Assembly (NCBI GenBank): GCA_937923145.1
Contig: CALAJT010000036.1
Span: forward strand, 28,378 to 92,377
Origin: an uncultured Rubritalea sp.
Lineage (GTDB): Bacteria > Verrucomicrobiota > Verrucomicrobiia > Verrucomicrobiales > Akkermansiaceae
Direction: 5' to 3'
DNA length: 64,000 bases
Shown here: one piece after another, positions 1 to 11,100 of the stretch
How the letters are laid out: each line of letters begins with the position of its first letter
How positions within the stretch are numbered: position 1 is the first letter of the stretch
Notes under the pieces: generated by a model
Seen by the model: the letters and a program-made list of their open reading frames with translations, nothing else
Databases searched by the model: none
What the model was told of the DNA's origin: nothing
Program-made: the position numbers and the translations under genes

Positions 1-648
1 TTAACAGCTGACCTAGAGAAGCTTAACCAGCAAATGAAAACAGCTAGCGCTAATTCAGAGAACGGTGCAGATGCAAACACTGATTCAAACAGCAAAGTCA
101 AGCAACTCTCTGACGCTATCACAGCTCAAAAAGCACTGCTAGCTACCAAGAGTGCAGAAATTACTAAGCTCACTGCTCAGGTAAATCAATTCAAAGCACA
201 GAAGAACGTCTTCGTAAAATCTACTGATGATCTTCCTGACAAAGCAAAAAACCTTCTAGCTGATCTAAAGACACTCGAAGGCAAATCTGCTGAAGAAGTG
301 GTCACTGCTTACGAGCAAATCACCAAAAAGAATAATGCAGACGCTAAAGCTAGAATTAAGTTTCGCTCTGGAAAATCAGATCTCTCTGGTGCAGACAAAG
401 CAAAAATAGCTGAACTAACTCAAGCAGCTGGGGAAAACTCCTACTTCCTAATTGTAGGATATGCAGACAAGACTGGAAGTGCAGCAGCTAATGAGAAACT
501 ATCCTCAGCCCGCTCGACTTCTGTAGCTAAAGAACTCGGCGCCAAAGCCAAAGGTTTCCAGGCCGCTCAAGCAGTATATCTAGGACAGACAGACCGCTTC
601 GGACCAGCTTCTGAAAACCGCGTAGTTGAAATCTGGGAAATCAAATAA
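1..648 (+). CDS. OmpA-family C-terminal domain protein (5' end missing)
   Basis: The reading frame is already open at base 1, so the first ATG at 34 is probably internal and the gene starts before the window. The visible part has a helical, Ala/Lys/Gln-rich segment that looks like a coiled coil. A C-terminal OmpA-like peptidoglycan-binding domain follows: the stretch IKFRSGKSDLS, then a G-Y-A-D core, then SARSTSVAKELG and a final ENRVVEIWEI strand. This domain normally binds the diaminopimelate peptide of peptidoglycan and ties the outer membrane to the wall. Two L,D-transpeptidase lipoproteins follow on the same strand, which fits a cell-envelope cluster. The family call is firm; whether the missing N-terminus is a lipoprotein or a barrel cannot be seen. 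Confidence 0.8.
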   Translation, partial: LTADLEKLNQQMKTASANSENGADANTDSNSKVKQLSDAITAQKALLATKSAEITKLTAQVNQFKAQKNVFVKSTDDLPDKAKNLLADLKTLEGKSAEEVVTAYEQITKKNNADAKARIKFRSGKSDLSGADKAKIAELTQAAGENSYFLIVGYADKTGSAAANEKLSSARSTSVAKELGAKAKGFQAAQAVYLGQTDRFGPASENRVVEIWEIK

Positions 649-756
649 TACTGAATAAAGTTGATAAAAATTACTCTTAATACTAAGTGTAATCTATCCA
701 ACAATACAAAAAGTTCAGATTCACCTCCCAAATCTGAACTACAACGCATCTATATC

Positions 757-1422
757 ATGTCTACTATTAAGCATTTAAGCCTACTAATATCATTCGCAAC
801 TGTATCTTTATCATTTACTAGTTGTGGACCGACTGCTAGCCCAACAGTTCCCAACCCAATCGCTAAAAAAGCACTTAAAGCGGTATATATCAATCCACAC
901 AAGTCTGGATCTTACGCACACTTCAAAGCTTCTAAAAGCTATCCTAAGACATCTAATGTCTATAAGAATAAGGATCTACTATCACGCACGAATTCATCTA
1001 ACTCTAAAGTCGTGATCGACCAGAGTCTACAGAGAGGTTTTTTGATGAACAATGGAACAATCGCTATGGACTACCCTGTGTCAACAGGTCGTAGCAAGTA
1101 TCCTACACCTAATGGATCATTCCGCATCACAGAGAAAATCGTTGATAAGCGATCAAACTTATACGGAACAATCCTAAACTCTAGTGGCGGTGTAGTAAAA
1201 TCAGGTGCTGATTCACGTAAAGACAAGGTCCCTGAGGGAGGTGAATTCCGCGGAGCTCCTATGTCACACTGGATGAGACTCACTGGTGACGGTATCGGTA
1301 TGCACAAAGGCAGAGTGCCTCGCTACCCTGCATCTCACGGATGCATTAGAACTCCTGGCTCAGTTGTCCCTACAGTCTACGCTAAGACTCGTGTTGGCAC
1401 TAGCGTTACCATCCGTAGATAA
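757..1422 (+). CDS. L,D-transpeptidase (YkuD domain) lipoprotein
   Basis: I chose the ATG at 757 over an in-frame TTG at 661 because it starts a clean lipoprotein signal peptide with the lipobox FTSC followed by Gly. The resulting protein is 221 residues. The C-terminal half is a YkuD domain: GTIAMDYPVSTGRSKYPTP, RSNLYGT and GIGMHKG lead to the catalytic motif SHGCIR with the nucleophile near Cys196. Enzymes of this family make 3-3 crosslinks in peptidoglycan or attach lipoproteins to it, in the periplasm. A paralogue follows 33 bases downstream, and an OmpA-like peptidoglycan-binding protein lies upstream. The domain assignment is secure; the exact acceptor is unknown. Confidence 0.9.
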   Translation: MSTIKHLSLLISFATVSLSFTSCGPTASPTVPNPIAKKALKAVYINPHKSGSYAHFKASKSYPKTSNVYKNKDLLSRTNSSNSKVVIDQSLQRGFLMNNGTIAMDYPVSTGRSKYPTPNGSFRITEKIVDKRSNLYGTILNSSGGVVKSGADSRKDKVPEGGEFRGAPMSHWMRLTGDGIGMHKGRVPRYPASHGCIRTPGSVVPTVYAKTRVGTSVTIRR

Positions 1423-1455
1423 TCCGTTTCATGTATTTAACTCTATATAACTACT

Positions 1456-2043
1456 ATGAAACTACTTAGACTATCATTAATCGCCCTTTCGGCAGTTCTA
1501 GCTAGCTGTGGTACAACTAACAGCCTGTCATCATACGAGAAATTTTCAACCCGTAGTGACTACAGAGACACCTACGAGACATTCACTAACAAAGAACTAC
1601 TAGATAGCGCTGATCGTAGCAAAACTAGTGTCCACGTTAGTGTGAAGAACCAGCGTATGCAACTCAGACAGGAAGGCAAAGTACTAGTTGACACACCTTG
1701 CACTACTGGAAGATCTGGCAAACGCACACCCTATGGAACATTTAAGCTTCATGATAGACAAGCGAATAAACGCTCTAATATCTATGGGACTCTCTACAAG
1801 AATGGTAAAAGAGTCTGTGGCGGTCATCGCTACGAGAAGTGCCGAGGAGTCTCCTATGACAAATATGTAGGATCACCACTCGCATACTGGCAGCGTCTCA
1901 CTGGCGACGGCATTGGTATGCATGCTTCTAAAAGCGTAAAGCGCTACACTGCATCAGGTGGCTGTATCCGTGTTCAGCCTAGCTGGGCTAAGCTCATGTT
2001 CGATAAGACTAAATCAGGCACTCGGATCATTGTTTCCGACTAA
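1456..2043 (+). CDS. L,D-transpeptidase (YkuD domain) lipoprotein, variant active site
   Basis: This 195-residue paralogue of the gene just upstream has its own lipobox (LASC followed by Gly). It shares the YkuD landmarks TTGRSGKRTPYG, RSNIYGT and GIGMHAS. The catalytic motif reads SGGCIR instead of SHGCIR, so the usual His two residues before the nucleophile Cys170 is a Gly (residue 168); the upstream His in GIGMH is kept. Some YkuD proteins have other residues at this position, so activity is not excluded. A second Cys pair (CGGHRYEKC) sits in the loop before the catalytic region and is absent from the neighbour. Probably a periplasmic peptidoglycan-modifying enzyme anchored in the outer or inner membrane. 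Confidence 0.85.
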   Translation: MKLLRLSLIALSAVLASCGTTNSLSSYEKFSTRSDYRDTYETFTNKELLDSADRSKTSVHVSVKNQRMQLRQEGKVLVDTPCTTGRSGKRTPYGTFKLHDRQANKRSNIYGTLYKNGKRVCGGHRYEKCRGVSYDKYVGSPLAYWQRLTGDGIGMHASKSVKRYTASGGCIRVQPSWAKLMFDKTKSGTRIIVSD

Positions 2044-2078
2044 AGATTATTAACGATAGACTGGCTGCTGAAAATCAA

Positions 2079-2603
2079 ATGACTAAACTAAGAAAAACCT
2101 TTTTCACCCTACTCGCTCTCTCTACTACCTCGCTCCTACCTAGCTGTGGCACAGGAGGTGGAGCTATATCAGGGAGACCTGGGAATCTTGGACCTCTCCC
2201 TACTCCAGCAGTCAGAAGCGCACAGATCGCTAATGAAGAAAAAGGAAATTTCTACTACGGTCGCCGCTACTATGTCGAAAAAACTCGTCTCTGGGGATAC
2301 CTTCGTAAACCTGGTCAGTCATATAAATCATCTAAATTAGTCCTCATCAACGAAGATCGAAAGCGTCAACCTGATCGACTCCCTGAAAATGGATCTGGCA
2401 ACAACCGTTACGGGCATGATCAAAACTACGAATATAAAATTTATGGTAGCTACACTGGTAGAAAAGCCTACGATCCAAACTCTAACTTATTCCTCCCAGA
2501 GTTTCGTCTTACCAACTACCAACTGATAAACAAAAACCCGGGTTGGATTTTCAATACCAACGACTACTACGACCCAACGCGCGTCACACTGCGTAGCTAC
2601 TAA
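2079..2603 (+). CDS. lipoprotein of unknown function
   Basis: A 174-residue protein with a clear lipoprotein signal peptide ending LLPSC-Gly. After a Gly/Pro-rich linker the mature part is rich in Tyr, Asn, Arg and Pro, with short motifs such as YYGRRYYVEKTRLWGYLRKP and NPGWIFNTNDYYDP. I recognise no catalytic signature. It lies 35 bases after the second L,D-transpeptidase and 3 bases before a lipase-like lipoprotein, so it is likely cotranscribed with them and acts in the periplasm or outer membrane. The aromatic, basic composition would suit a surface or wall-binding role, but that is only inference. Confidence 0.75.
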   Translation: MTKLRKTFFTLLALSTTSLLPSCGTGGGAISGRPGNLGPLPTPAVRSAQIANEEKGNFYYGRRYYVEKTRLWGYLRKPGQSYKSSKLVLINEDRKRQPDRLPENGSGNNRYGHDQNYEYKIYGSYTGRKAYDPNSNLFLPEFRLTNYQLINKNPGWIFNTNDYYDPTRVTLRSY

Positions 2604-2606
2604 TCA

Positions 2607-4079
2607 GTGATCACGCTAAAAACTCCATCTACTATTTTACTTCTAGCCGTCACGATGTTTCATCTGGCGGCTTGTTCGTTCCAAAATAGTCAATCTCTCG
2701 TCTCTAAAAAAAGCGCAGTTTACGATATCGATCAGCAGGACATTCTGCTCACCGATCACCAGACTAGCAAATTTCTGAAACAGTGGGCTGCAATTGGCTA
2801 TCCCACACAGTCTCCTAATCAGAAAGTCACCTTCAATAATAAGCACACTTATGGAAAGTCATTTGATCAAATCATCAGTGGCTTTTCCATCTCCACATTC
2901 CCCCAACGCACCAAAGGCATAGGTCTGCCCGTGGTCGTGCAGACAGGGAAAGCGATGTTTAAACCAATCACTGAAACAGCTTTTCAATCTAATCTTTACC
3001 CCGGAACCTTAATCGTCACTAAATCTGCTACAGGCAACATAGACATCAGCCTATTTGATCCCAGAGACAACAGTAATTACAGAGGCAAACCACTCAAGAC
3101 TCAACATAACATCGTCATTGATCACATATTAAATGATCCTAATAACCGCGCGTTAGACTTTCTAGGACTCATCAACCCTCAAAAATATGAAAATCTTCAA
3201 GGCTTCTATCTATCGCGTCCTTACGATAAAACCAAAATTCCTATCGTCATGATTCACGGGATATTCTCATCTCCGAAAACCTTCATGGACATGGCAGAGA
3301 AAATAGAGTCCCAACCTGATCTCTATAATAAATATCAGATTTGGCACTACTACTACCCCACTGGAAAACCATGGCTTGCCACTGCCCAAGAGTTCAGAAC
3401 CTCATTCCGCTCGCTCATCAAAAAACTCGATCCACAAGGATCTCATGGCAATCTTCGCAAAACTACCATCATCGCCCACTCCATGGGAGGACTCATCACC
3501 AGACTCTCACTTTCCAAACCTAAGAATCATCTATCTGATGCATATCTAGGCAAGTTAGGTCCGAAAATTCTTACAGAAGCACAGCACAATAGAATCCATC
3601 CATTCTTTCACTACAAACCTCTGACTGAACCGAATCAAGTGATCTTCCTATCTGTTCCACACCGTGGTTCTAAAATGGCTAGTGGAGTTGTAGGATGGTG
3701 TACTAATAAACTAATCAACATACCAAATATTCTAATCAAAGGAACTGTCAAAGCTATACGACCAAAGCAGAAGTCGAAGCTTTCTAAGGATACTCTAAGA
3801 CTTCTCAATGAAGGTGAAAATGCAGTCTACCAACTTCAACCCAATAATCCAGCACTCATAGCACTCAATAAAATGAAGCTACCGAAACGCCTGAAAGTTC
3901 ATTCACTCGTAGGCGATATAGGACTTCCAGCATTTAGATTTTACACAGATGGAGTAGTCACCTACAAGAGCGCTAGTCTCAATAAAGTTGGCACTGAAAC
4001 CCTCATCCCATCTAATCACGACATCACGGACGACCCAAAATCAGTTCGTCGTGTGCTTCAAATTCTCCGCCAGAAATAA
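2607..4079 (+). CDS. alpha/beta hydrolase lipoprotein (lipase-like)
   Basis: The start is a GTG three bases after the previous stop; it begins a signal peptide with the lipobox LAAC followed by Ser. An ATG at 2655 would destroy that signal. The 490-residue protein contains an alpha/beta-hydrolase core: the oxyanion strand PIVMIHGIFSSP, then the nucleophile elbow AHSMGG, with the serine in an A-x-S-x-G form of the GxSxG motif, and a C-terminal SNHD that can supply the catalytic His. The layout resembles triacylglycerol lipases and PGAP1-like esterases. The N-terminal 190 residues before the fold are unassigned. The substrate is unknown; an envelope lipid or ester is plausible because of the neighbouring wall genes. 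Confidence 0.82.
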   Translation: MITLKTPSTILLLAVTMFHLAACSFQNSQSLVSKKSAVYDIDQQDILLTDHQTSKFLKQWAAIGYPTQSPNQKVTFNNKHTYGKSFDQIISGFSISTFPQRTKGIGLPVVVQTGKAMFKPITETAFQSNLYPGTLIVTKSATGNIDISLFDPRDNSNYRGKPLKTQHNIVIDHILNDPNNRALDFLGLINPQKYENLQGFYLSRPYDKTKIPIVMIHGIFSSPKTFMDMAEKIESQPDLYNKYQIWHYYYPTGKPWLATAQEFRTSFRSLIKKLDPQGSHGNLRKTTIIAHSMGGLITRLSLSKPKNHLSDAYLGKLGPKILTEAQHNRIHPFFHYKPLTEPNQVIFLSVPHRGSKMASGVVGWCTNKLINIPNILIKGTVKAIRPKQKSKLSKDTLRLLNEGENAVYQLQPNNPALIALNKMKLPKRLKVHSLVGDIGLPAFRFYTDGVVTYKSASLNKVGTETLIPSNHDITDDPKSVRRVLQILRQK

Positions 4080-4152
4080 ACGCATCAACAAATCAATATG
4101 TGTCGATATGAAGCTTGATTTCTGGATAATTCACGTTTAAATTCTCATCATT

Positions 4153-7100
4153 ATGCCACAAGTAAGACCAGACGCCACCGCAGAACTCACCGCAGCCTTA
4201 GAACAACGTATTCTCGTGCTAGATGGAGCTATGGGAACAACGATCCGAGGTTATGGACTCTCTGAAGAAGACGCTCGTGGCGAACGCTTTAAGGACACCG
4301 ATAAGGACATTCTAAATAATGGCGATATCCTCTCACTCACACGTCCAGATGTTATCCTAGACATCCACAAACGCTTTCTAACAGCAGGCTCAGACATCAT
4401 CGAGACCAACTCCTTCTCAGGCACCTCTATAGCCCAGTCAGAATTTTTCGTAGAAGATCCACGTGAAAAAGGTGACGGAGCTCGTAAAGACCCAGACTTC
4501 TATCAAGGCGTCATCGAAGACCAATTCCTCATTGATCTAGCCCACGAAATCAATTTCGAATCCGCAAAGCTCGCACGTCAAGCATGTGACGAAGTAGAGA
4601 AAGAAACAGGCATCAAACGCTACGCTGCTGGAGCCATAGGACCAATGACCGTAGGTCTTAATAATGCCGCTGTAGATCCTGATGATGCAGGATTCCGAAC
4701 CGTCACATGGGACCAAGTCTACACCGACTACAAGCGCCAAATCCGCTCACTCATCGAAGGTGGAGTAGACATCCTCATGGTCGAAACTATCTTCGATGCA
4801 CTCAACTCAAAGTGCGCACTAGTCGCCATCCAAGACGTCTACGAAGAAGATGACCTCTATCTCCCTATCATCATCTCAGCCGCAGTAGGTCTTGGTGGTG
4901 AAACCATGATCTCAGCCCAGAAAGCAGAAGCTCTCTGGAATGCCGTTGCCCACGTTAAGCCACTAGCAATAGGGCTCAACTGCTCGCTAGGACCTGAGCA
5001 GATGCGCCCATTCATCGAAGAACTCAGCTCAGTTGCAGAATGTTTCGTCTCATGCTACCCAAATGCTGGAATGCCAGATGCCCTTTCAGAAACGGGATTC
5101 CCATTCCTACCGCTAGACATGTATCATCGTCTCAAGGACTTTGCCGAATCAGGCTTCATCAACTTCGCTGGCGGATGTTGCGGAAACACACCAGAGCACA
5201 TCGCTGAAATCGCACGTGCTGTCAAAGACGTGCCACCTCGTAAGATTCCAGTGATCGAGCCGCTCATGCGCCTCTCGGGAACAGAGCCATACAACCACTC
5301 AGCCGAGAAAAACTTCCTCATGATCGGTGAGCGAACCAACGTAGCTGGTTCACCTGTCTTCAGAAAAATGATTAAAGAAGGTCGCCTCGAAGACGCCCTA
5401 GCAGTAGCGCGTCAGCAAGTAGAAAATGGTGCTCCAGTCATCGACATCTGTTTCGATGATGGACTCATCGATGGCGAAGAAATGATGACTCGTTTCCTCC
5501 AGCTAGTCCAATCCGAGCCAGACATCACCAAAGTCCCAATCACCGTAGATTCCTCCAAATGGGAAATTATCGAAGCTGGTCTAAAATGTCTCCAAGGCAA
5601 AGGCATCGTCAACTCTATCTCGCTCAAAGAAGGCGAAGAAGCATTCCGCAAGAACGCTAAGACCGTTATGAAATACGGTGCAGCAGTCGTAGTCATGGCA
5701 TTCGATGAAGAAGGTCAAGCAGCCACCTACGCGGAAAAAATTTCCATCTGTGAACGTGCTTATAACATCCTCGTAAACGAAGTCGGATTCAATCCACAGG
5801 ACATCATCTTTGACCCAAACATCCTCACCGTCGCTACAGGAATCGAAGAGCATAACAACTACGCTGTAGACTTCTTCCAAGCCACTAAATGGATCAAAGA
5901 AAACCTCCCTGGAGCGAAAGTCTCTGGCGGAGTATCCAACGTATCATTCTCATTCCGAGGTAACAACCCCGTCCGTGAAGCCATGCATGCCGCATTCCTC
6001 TACCATGCCGGACTCAATGGCATGGATATGGGCATCGTCAATGCTGGTATGTTAGAAGTATACGATGAGGTTAAACCAGACATGCTCAAGCACGTAGAAG
6101 ACGTACTCCTCAACCGTGACCCAGACGCCACCGAGCGACTGTTAGATTTCGCCGAGCAATTCAAAGGCATCAAAAAGAAAGACCAAAAAGAAGACCTAGA
6201 GTGGCGTAAAACTTCTGTAGAGAAACGCCTAGAACACGCACTACTCAGAGGCATCGACACCTTCATCACTGAAGACACTGCCGAAGCTCTAGAGCAATAC
6301 AAGATTCCACTCAAAGTCATCGAAGGACCACTCATGGACGGCATGGGCATCGTCGGAGACCTCTTCGGAGCGGGAAAAATGTTTCTTCCACAGGTGGTCA
6401 AGTCCGCTCGTGTGATGAAAAAATCTGTAGCTTACTTGGAGCCATTCATGGCAGCTGAGAAAGCAATCAAAGTCAAAGACATCGCCAAAGAACTCATCGC
6501 TAAAGACCCTTCCCTTACTCAAGCAGAAGCAGAGATCGACGCAGAGAAAACCATGACCGCAGGACGCGTCCTCATGGCTACTGTAAAAGGAGACGTTCAC
6601 GATATCGGCAAGAACATCGTAGGCGTAGTACTCGCATGTAATGGCTTCGAAGTCATCGACATGGGCGTCATGGTTCCCGGTAATAAAATCATCGACACAG
6701 CAATCGAAAAGCGCTGCGACATCATCGGACTCTCTGGACTCATCACCCCATCACTAGACGAGATGGTGAATATCGCCAAAGAACTCGAACGCCGTGAACT
6801 CAACTTCCCAGTCCTCATCGGTGGAGCCACCACCTCACCTGCTCACACAGCAGTAAAGATAGCACCACACTACAGCGGACCTATCATCCACGTCCTAGAC
6901 GCCTCACGCTCCGTCCCTGTCACCACCACACTTCTCTCAGAAGAGAACAAAGAGCAATACGTCAAGGACAACGACGCCAAGCACGAAAAACTACGCGACA
7001 CCTTCAACAAAAAGTCAAAGCCAACAGTCAACCTTGCGAAAGCCAGAGCGAACAAAGTCAAAATCGACTGGGACAACTACACCCCACCCCAGCCAGAATT

Positions 7101-7992
7101 CACCGGCACCAGAGAGATCAAAAACCAATCTCTCCGCGAGCTAGCAGAATACATCGACTGGACTCCATTCTTCCACGCATGGGAACTCCGCGGAGTATGG
7201 GACAGAGAGACCAAAGTCCTCAAAACAAGAAATGCCGAAGCCGCAGTAGTGGCACAACAACTCTACGAAGACGCAATCGTCTTACTAGAGCAAATCATCA
7301 CTGAAAAGAAATTCACAGCTAATGGCATCTACGGATTCTTCCCAGCTTACGCAGATGGAGACGACATCATTCTCCCCGAAAATGACGCCACCTTCCACAC
7401 CCTCCGCCAGCAAAACGCCAAGACCAACAACAACCAAAACCCACACTGGGCACTCAGCGACTTCGTCTCCACAGATAAAGAAGCTAAAGACCACGTAGGG
7501 AGTTTTGTTGTCGGAATCAATGGTGCTGACGAATGGGCAGCAGACCTCAGAGCCAAGCACGAGCTAGACTCCGCCATCATGGTGCAAGCCATCGGCGACC
7601 GCCTAGCAGAAGCCTTCGCCGAGCTACTCCACCACCGTGCCAGAATCGCATGGGGAATCGAGCGTCCTGGACAGTTCAACAACAACGAACTCATCAAAGA
7701 AATCTACCAAGGCATCCGCCCTGCCCCCGGCTACCCAGCCCAGCCAGACCACACAGAGAAAATCACCCTCTTCAAGGTCCTCAACGCCACCGAAAGCACC
7801 GGCGTAGAACTCACCGAGTCCTGCGCCATGCACCCCGGCTCAGCCGTCTCCGGACTCCTATTCTCCCACCCAGACTCCAAATACTTCGCCCTAGACAACC
7901 TCCAAAAAGATCAGATCGAAGACTACGCCAAGCGTAAAGAATGGGATATCGATACAGCTGAGAAATGGCTCGGACCTTGGTTGGGGTATTAA
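4153..7992 (+). CDS. metH: methionine synthase, cobalamin-dependent
   Basis: Cytoplasmic enzyme that transfers a methyl group from 5-methyltetrahydrofolate through cobalamin to homocysteine. At 1279 residues it has the full four-module length. The N-terminal homocysteine module has the zinc cysteines in GLNCSLG and [10 protein letters not shown]. The pterin module begins around [14 protein letters not shown]. The cap and cobalamin domain carries DVHDIGKNI, in which His816 is the cobalt ligand. The C-terminal AdoMet-dependent reactivation domain ends with [13 protein letters not shown]. It stands alone, with 73 bases before it in which I see no cobalamin or SAM riboswitch. The third codon positions of the last third are very C-rich, which produces many spurious antisense open frames. 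Confidence 0.98.
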   Translation: MPQVRPDATAELTAALEQRILVLDGAMGTTIRGYGLSEEDARGERFKDTDKDILNNGDILSLTRPDVILDIHKRFLTAGSDIIETNSFSGTSIAQSEFFVEDPREKGDGARKDPDFYQGVIEDQFLIDLAHEINFESAKLARQACDEVEKETGIKRYAAGAIGPMTVGLNNAAVDPDDAGFRTVTWDQVYTDYKRQIRSLIEGGVDILMVETIFDALNSKCALVAIQDVYEEDDLYLPIIISAAVGLGGETMISAQKAEALWNAVAHVKPLAIGLNCSLGPEQMRPFIEELSSVAECFVSCYPNAGMPDALSETGFPFLPLDMYHRLKDFAESGFINFAGGCCGNTPEHIAEIARAVKDVPPRKIPVIEPLMRLSGTEPYNHSAEKNFLMIGERTNVAGSPVFRKMIKEGRLEDALAVARQQVENGAPVIDICFDDGLIDGEEMMTRFLQLVQSEPDITKVPITVDSSKWEIIEAGLKCLQGKGIVNSISLKEGEEAFRKNAKTVMKYGAAVVVMAFDEEGQAATYAEKISICERAYNILVNEVGFNPQDIIFDPNILTVATGIEEHNNYAVDFFQATKWIKENLPGAKVSGGVSNVSFSFRGNNPVREAMHAAFLYHAGLNGMDMGIVNAGMLEVYDEVKPDMLKHVEDVLLNRDPDATERLLDFAEQFKGIKKKDQKEDLEWRKTSVEKRLEHALLRGIDTFITEDTAEALEQYKIPLKVIEGPLMDGMGIVGDLFGAGKMFLPQVVKSARVMKKSVAYLEPFMAAEKAIKVKDIAKELIAKDPSLTQAEAEIDAEKTMTAGRVLMATVKGDVHDIGKNIVGVVLACNGFEVIDMGVMVPGNKIIDTAIEKRCDIIGLSGLITPSLDEMVNIAKELERRELNFPVLIGGATTSPAHTAVKIAPHYSGPIIHVLDASRSVPVTTTLLSEENKEQYVKDNDAKHEKLRDTFNKKSKPTVNLAKARANKVKIDWDNYTPPQPEFTGTREIKNQSLRELAEYIDWTPFFHAWELRGVWDRETKVLKTRNAEAAVVAQQLYEDAIVLLEQIITEKKFTANGIYGFFPAYADGDDIILPENDATFHTLRQQNAKTNNNQNPHWALSDFVSTDKEAKDHVGSFVVGINGADEWAADLRAKHELDSAIMVQAIGDRLAEAFAELLHHRARIAWGIERPGQFNNNELIKEIYQGIRPAPGYPAQPDHTEKITLFKVLNATESTGVELTESCAMHPGSAVSGLLFSHPDSKYFALDNLQKDQIEDYAKRKEWDIDTAEKWLGPWLGY

Positions 7993-8105
7993 GAATAGAA
8001 GGGGTTTCCAAACTCCTTGTCAAATCATCTTCAAGACAAGCTAATTAAGCTTTAATCTTTAAGCTAAAACCTTATAGTCCTATTGTTACCCGCAATATCC
8101 ACTAT

Positions 8106-11100
8106 ATGCCGCCTTCAGACTACACATACGACAAACAGTTAGATAGCACTATATCTGTAGTCAAGGAACAGGACATCGAATACGGATTCATCGGTACTCT
8201 CCAAGACCTTAAATATACCTATCGTAAAGATATCCGTGACCGCCAAGCCCTCGAAGCTAACTTCCGTGAAAAGTTTAACCAGCTCAACGCCGTCACCCTG
8301 TCCGACAGCGAATTCGGCCGCCTCCTCGCTCAGATCACTACACCAGACGTCTATCAGGCCTCTGAGACTCTCCGCACACGCAATGGCTTTGAGCGGGACG
8401 ACGGCACACCGTTGAACTTCACCCTCGTGAATATCAAGGACTGGTGCAAGAATGACTTCGAAGTCGTCAACCAGCTCCGCATCAACACCCGCAGCAGCTT
8501 TCACCGCTATGATGTCATCATCCTCATCAATGGCATTCCCTGCGTCCAGATAGAGCTTAAGACACTCGATGTAGACCCTCGCCGCGCCATGCAGCAGGTT
8601 GTCGATTACAAGAAAGACCCTGGCAATGGCTACACTAACACTCTCATGTGCTTCATGCAGCTCTTCATTGCCAGCAACCGCACTGACACGCGCTACTTTG
8701 CCAACAACAATAACGAGCACTTCGCCTTTGATGCAAAGGAAGTCTTCCTTCCCGTTTACCGCTGGGCAGATCGGGATAATGCCCCCATTCCCCATCTCAA
8801 TCGCTTTGCTGAGACCTTCCTCCCTAAGTGCACCCTCGGTCACATGGTCAGCCGCTACATGGTGCTCGTCGCTAGTGAGAAGAAAATGCTCATGATGCGT
8901 CCTTACCAGATCTATGCAGTGCAAGACATCGTCAAATGCATCGAACAAAACAGCGGCAACGGCTTCATCTGGCACACCACCGGCAGTGGTAAGACACTTA
9001 CCTCATTCAAGGCTTCCACCCTTCTAAAGCACAACCCAGACATCGATAAATGCCTCTTCGTAGTCGACCGCAAAGACCTCGACCGACAGACTCGTGAGGA
9101 ATTTAATAAATTTCAAGAAAACTGTGTGGAGGAAAACACCAATACCCACACCCTCGTCCGCCGCCTCCTCTCAGACGACTACGCAGATAAGGTCATCGTC
9201 ACCACCATCCAGAAACTCGGCCTCGCTCTAGATGAAACCAGCAAACGGAACCAAGGCAGAAAGGAACGCAATAAGCAGACCTACAAGGAAATCCTCACTC
9301 CTATCTCTGACAAACGTATCGCCATCATCTTTGACGAGTGCCACCGCTCACAGTTCGGAGAGAGCCATCAGGCGATTAAGAATTTCTTCCCACAGTCCCA
9401 GCTCTTCGGCTTCACCGGAACCCCCATCTTCCAGGACAACTCCACTGCCAAACAGATCGATGGAGAAGTCGCTACGCTAAAGACCACCGAGGACACCTTC
9501 CAGCAAGAGCTGCATAAATACACCATCACTCACGCTATCGAAGACAAGAACGTCCTCAAGTTCCATGTCGACTACTTTAAACCAGAAACCACAGGCAACA
9601 CCCCACCTCCTAAATCTGGCGAACCACTCGCAAAGCAAGCTGTCATCGAAGCCATCCTCAGCCAGCACGACCAATGCACTGCCAACCGCAAGTTCAACGC
9701 CATTCTCGCCACCGCCTCCATCAATGACGCCATCGCCTTCTACGAGCTCTTTCAGAAAATACAGCAGGAGAAACAAGCAGCCGACCCCGACTTCAAGCCC
9801 CTCAATATCGCCTGCGTTTTCTCTCCACCCGTGCCTCCCAATCCTAAGGACAAAAACGGCAAAGACATCAAGCAACTCCAAGAAGACTTAATTCAAGAAA
9901 GCCAGGATAACCAAGAGCAACCCAACGAGAAAAAGAAAGCCCTCGAAGCCATTCTCAAGGACTACAATGCCAACTTCGGCACCAATCACCGCCTCAGCGA
10001 GTTCGATGCCTACTACCAAGATGTCCAAGACCGCATCAAGGCTCAGAAATTCCCACTAGCAGACCTCCGTGCAGCCCAGCCAAAGGCAAACGCACACAAG
10101 ATCGATATCACCATCGTCGTCGACATGCTACTCACTGGATTCGACTCGAAATACCTCAACACCCTCTACGTTGATAAAAATCTCAAATACCACGGACTCA
10201 TCCAGGCCTTCTCGCGCACCAATCGCATCCTGAATGACTCCAAGCCCCACGGCCACATCCTCGACTTCCGCCAACAGGAGGACAATGTCGATGATGCCAT
10301 CAAGCTCTTCTCTGGAGAAAAGCAAAAGGAAGAAGCCGCTAAAATCTGGCTAGTCGAAGCCGCTCCCGTCGTGATAGAGAAACTCGGCACCGCCGTCCAG
10401 CAGCTAGAGGACTTCATGAGCTCCCAAGGTCTCACCTGTGCTCCCGAAGAAGTGCCCAAGCTCAAAGGCGATGCCGCCCGTGCCCAGTTCATCAAGACCT
10501 TTAAAGAAGTCCAGCGCCTCAAAACCCAGCTGGATCAATACACCAGCCTCGCACCCGAGCAAAAGGCAGCCATAGAAGAAGCCCTGCCACTCAACACTCA
10601 CCGAGCATTCAAGGGCGCCTACATCGACACTGCTCACAAGCTCAAGAAGCAGCGTGACAGCGAAGACCCTGCCACTCTATCACCAGAGATCGATGACCTC
10701 GACTTCGAGATGGTCCTCTTCGCCTCCGCCACCATTGACTACGACTACATCATGGAACTCGTCGCCAAGGCAGATGGACAAGCCCCAGGCAAGGAAAAGA
10801 TGACCCGTGAGCAGCTCGTCTCCCTCATCGCCTCAGACGCCCAGTTCGCAGATCAGCGTGATCTCTTAGAACAATACATCAACCAGCTCGACCTCGGCCA
10901 AGGCCGCTCCAAGGATGACATCGTCAATGGTTTCCAGACCTTCAAAACCAAAGCAGGCAATCAGCGACTCAAAACCATCGCCCAAACTCACCAGCTCGCA
11001 CCCGATTCCCTCAACGACTTCGTCGAGGAAATCCTCAACCGCCACGTCTTCGACGGCCAACTCCTCACCGACCTCATGGCACCACTAGAACTCGGCTGGA

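Noticed and set aside
661..756. Upstream TTG start for the first L,D-transpeptidase
   Set aside because: It would place 32 polar residues before a perfect lipoprotein signal peptide starting at 757.
4080..4152. Possible riboswitch before metH
   Set aside because: Only 73 bases are available and I see no cobalamin, SAM or SAH aptamer core in them.
5412..7833. Several antisense and alternate-frame open frames within metH
   Set aside because: They are by-products of biased codon use in metH; none has a recognisable domain or its own spacing.
8139..8975. 278-codon open frame on the minus strand opposite hsdR
   Set aside because: It lies wholly within hsdR, whose motifs are unmistakable; the antisense frame has no recognisable domain and comes from the C-rich third positions of hsdR.
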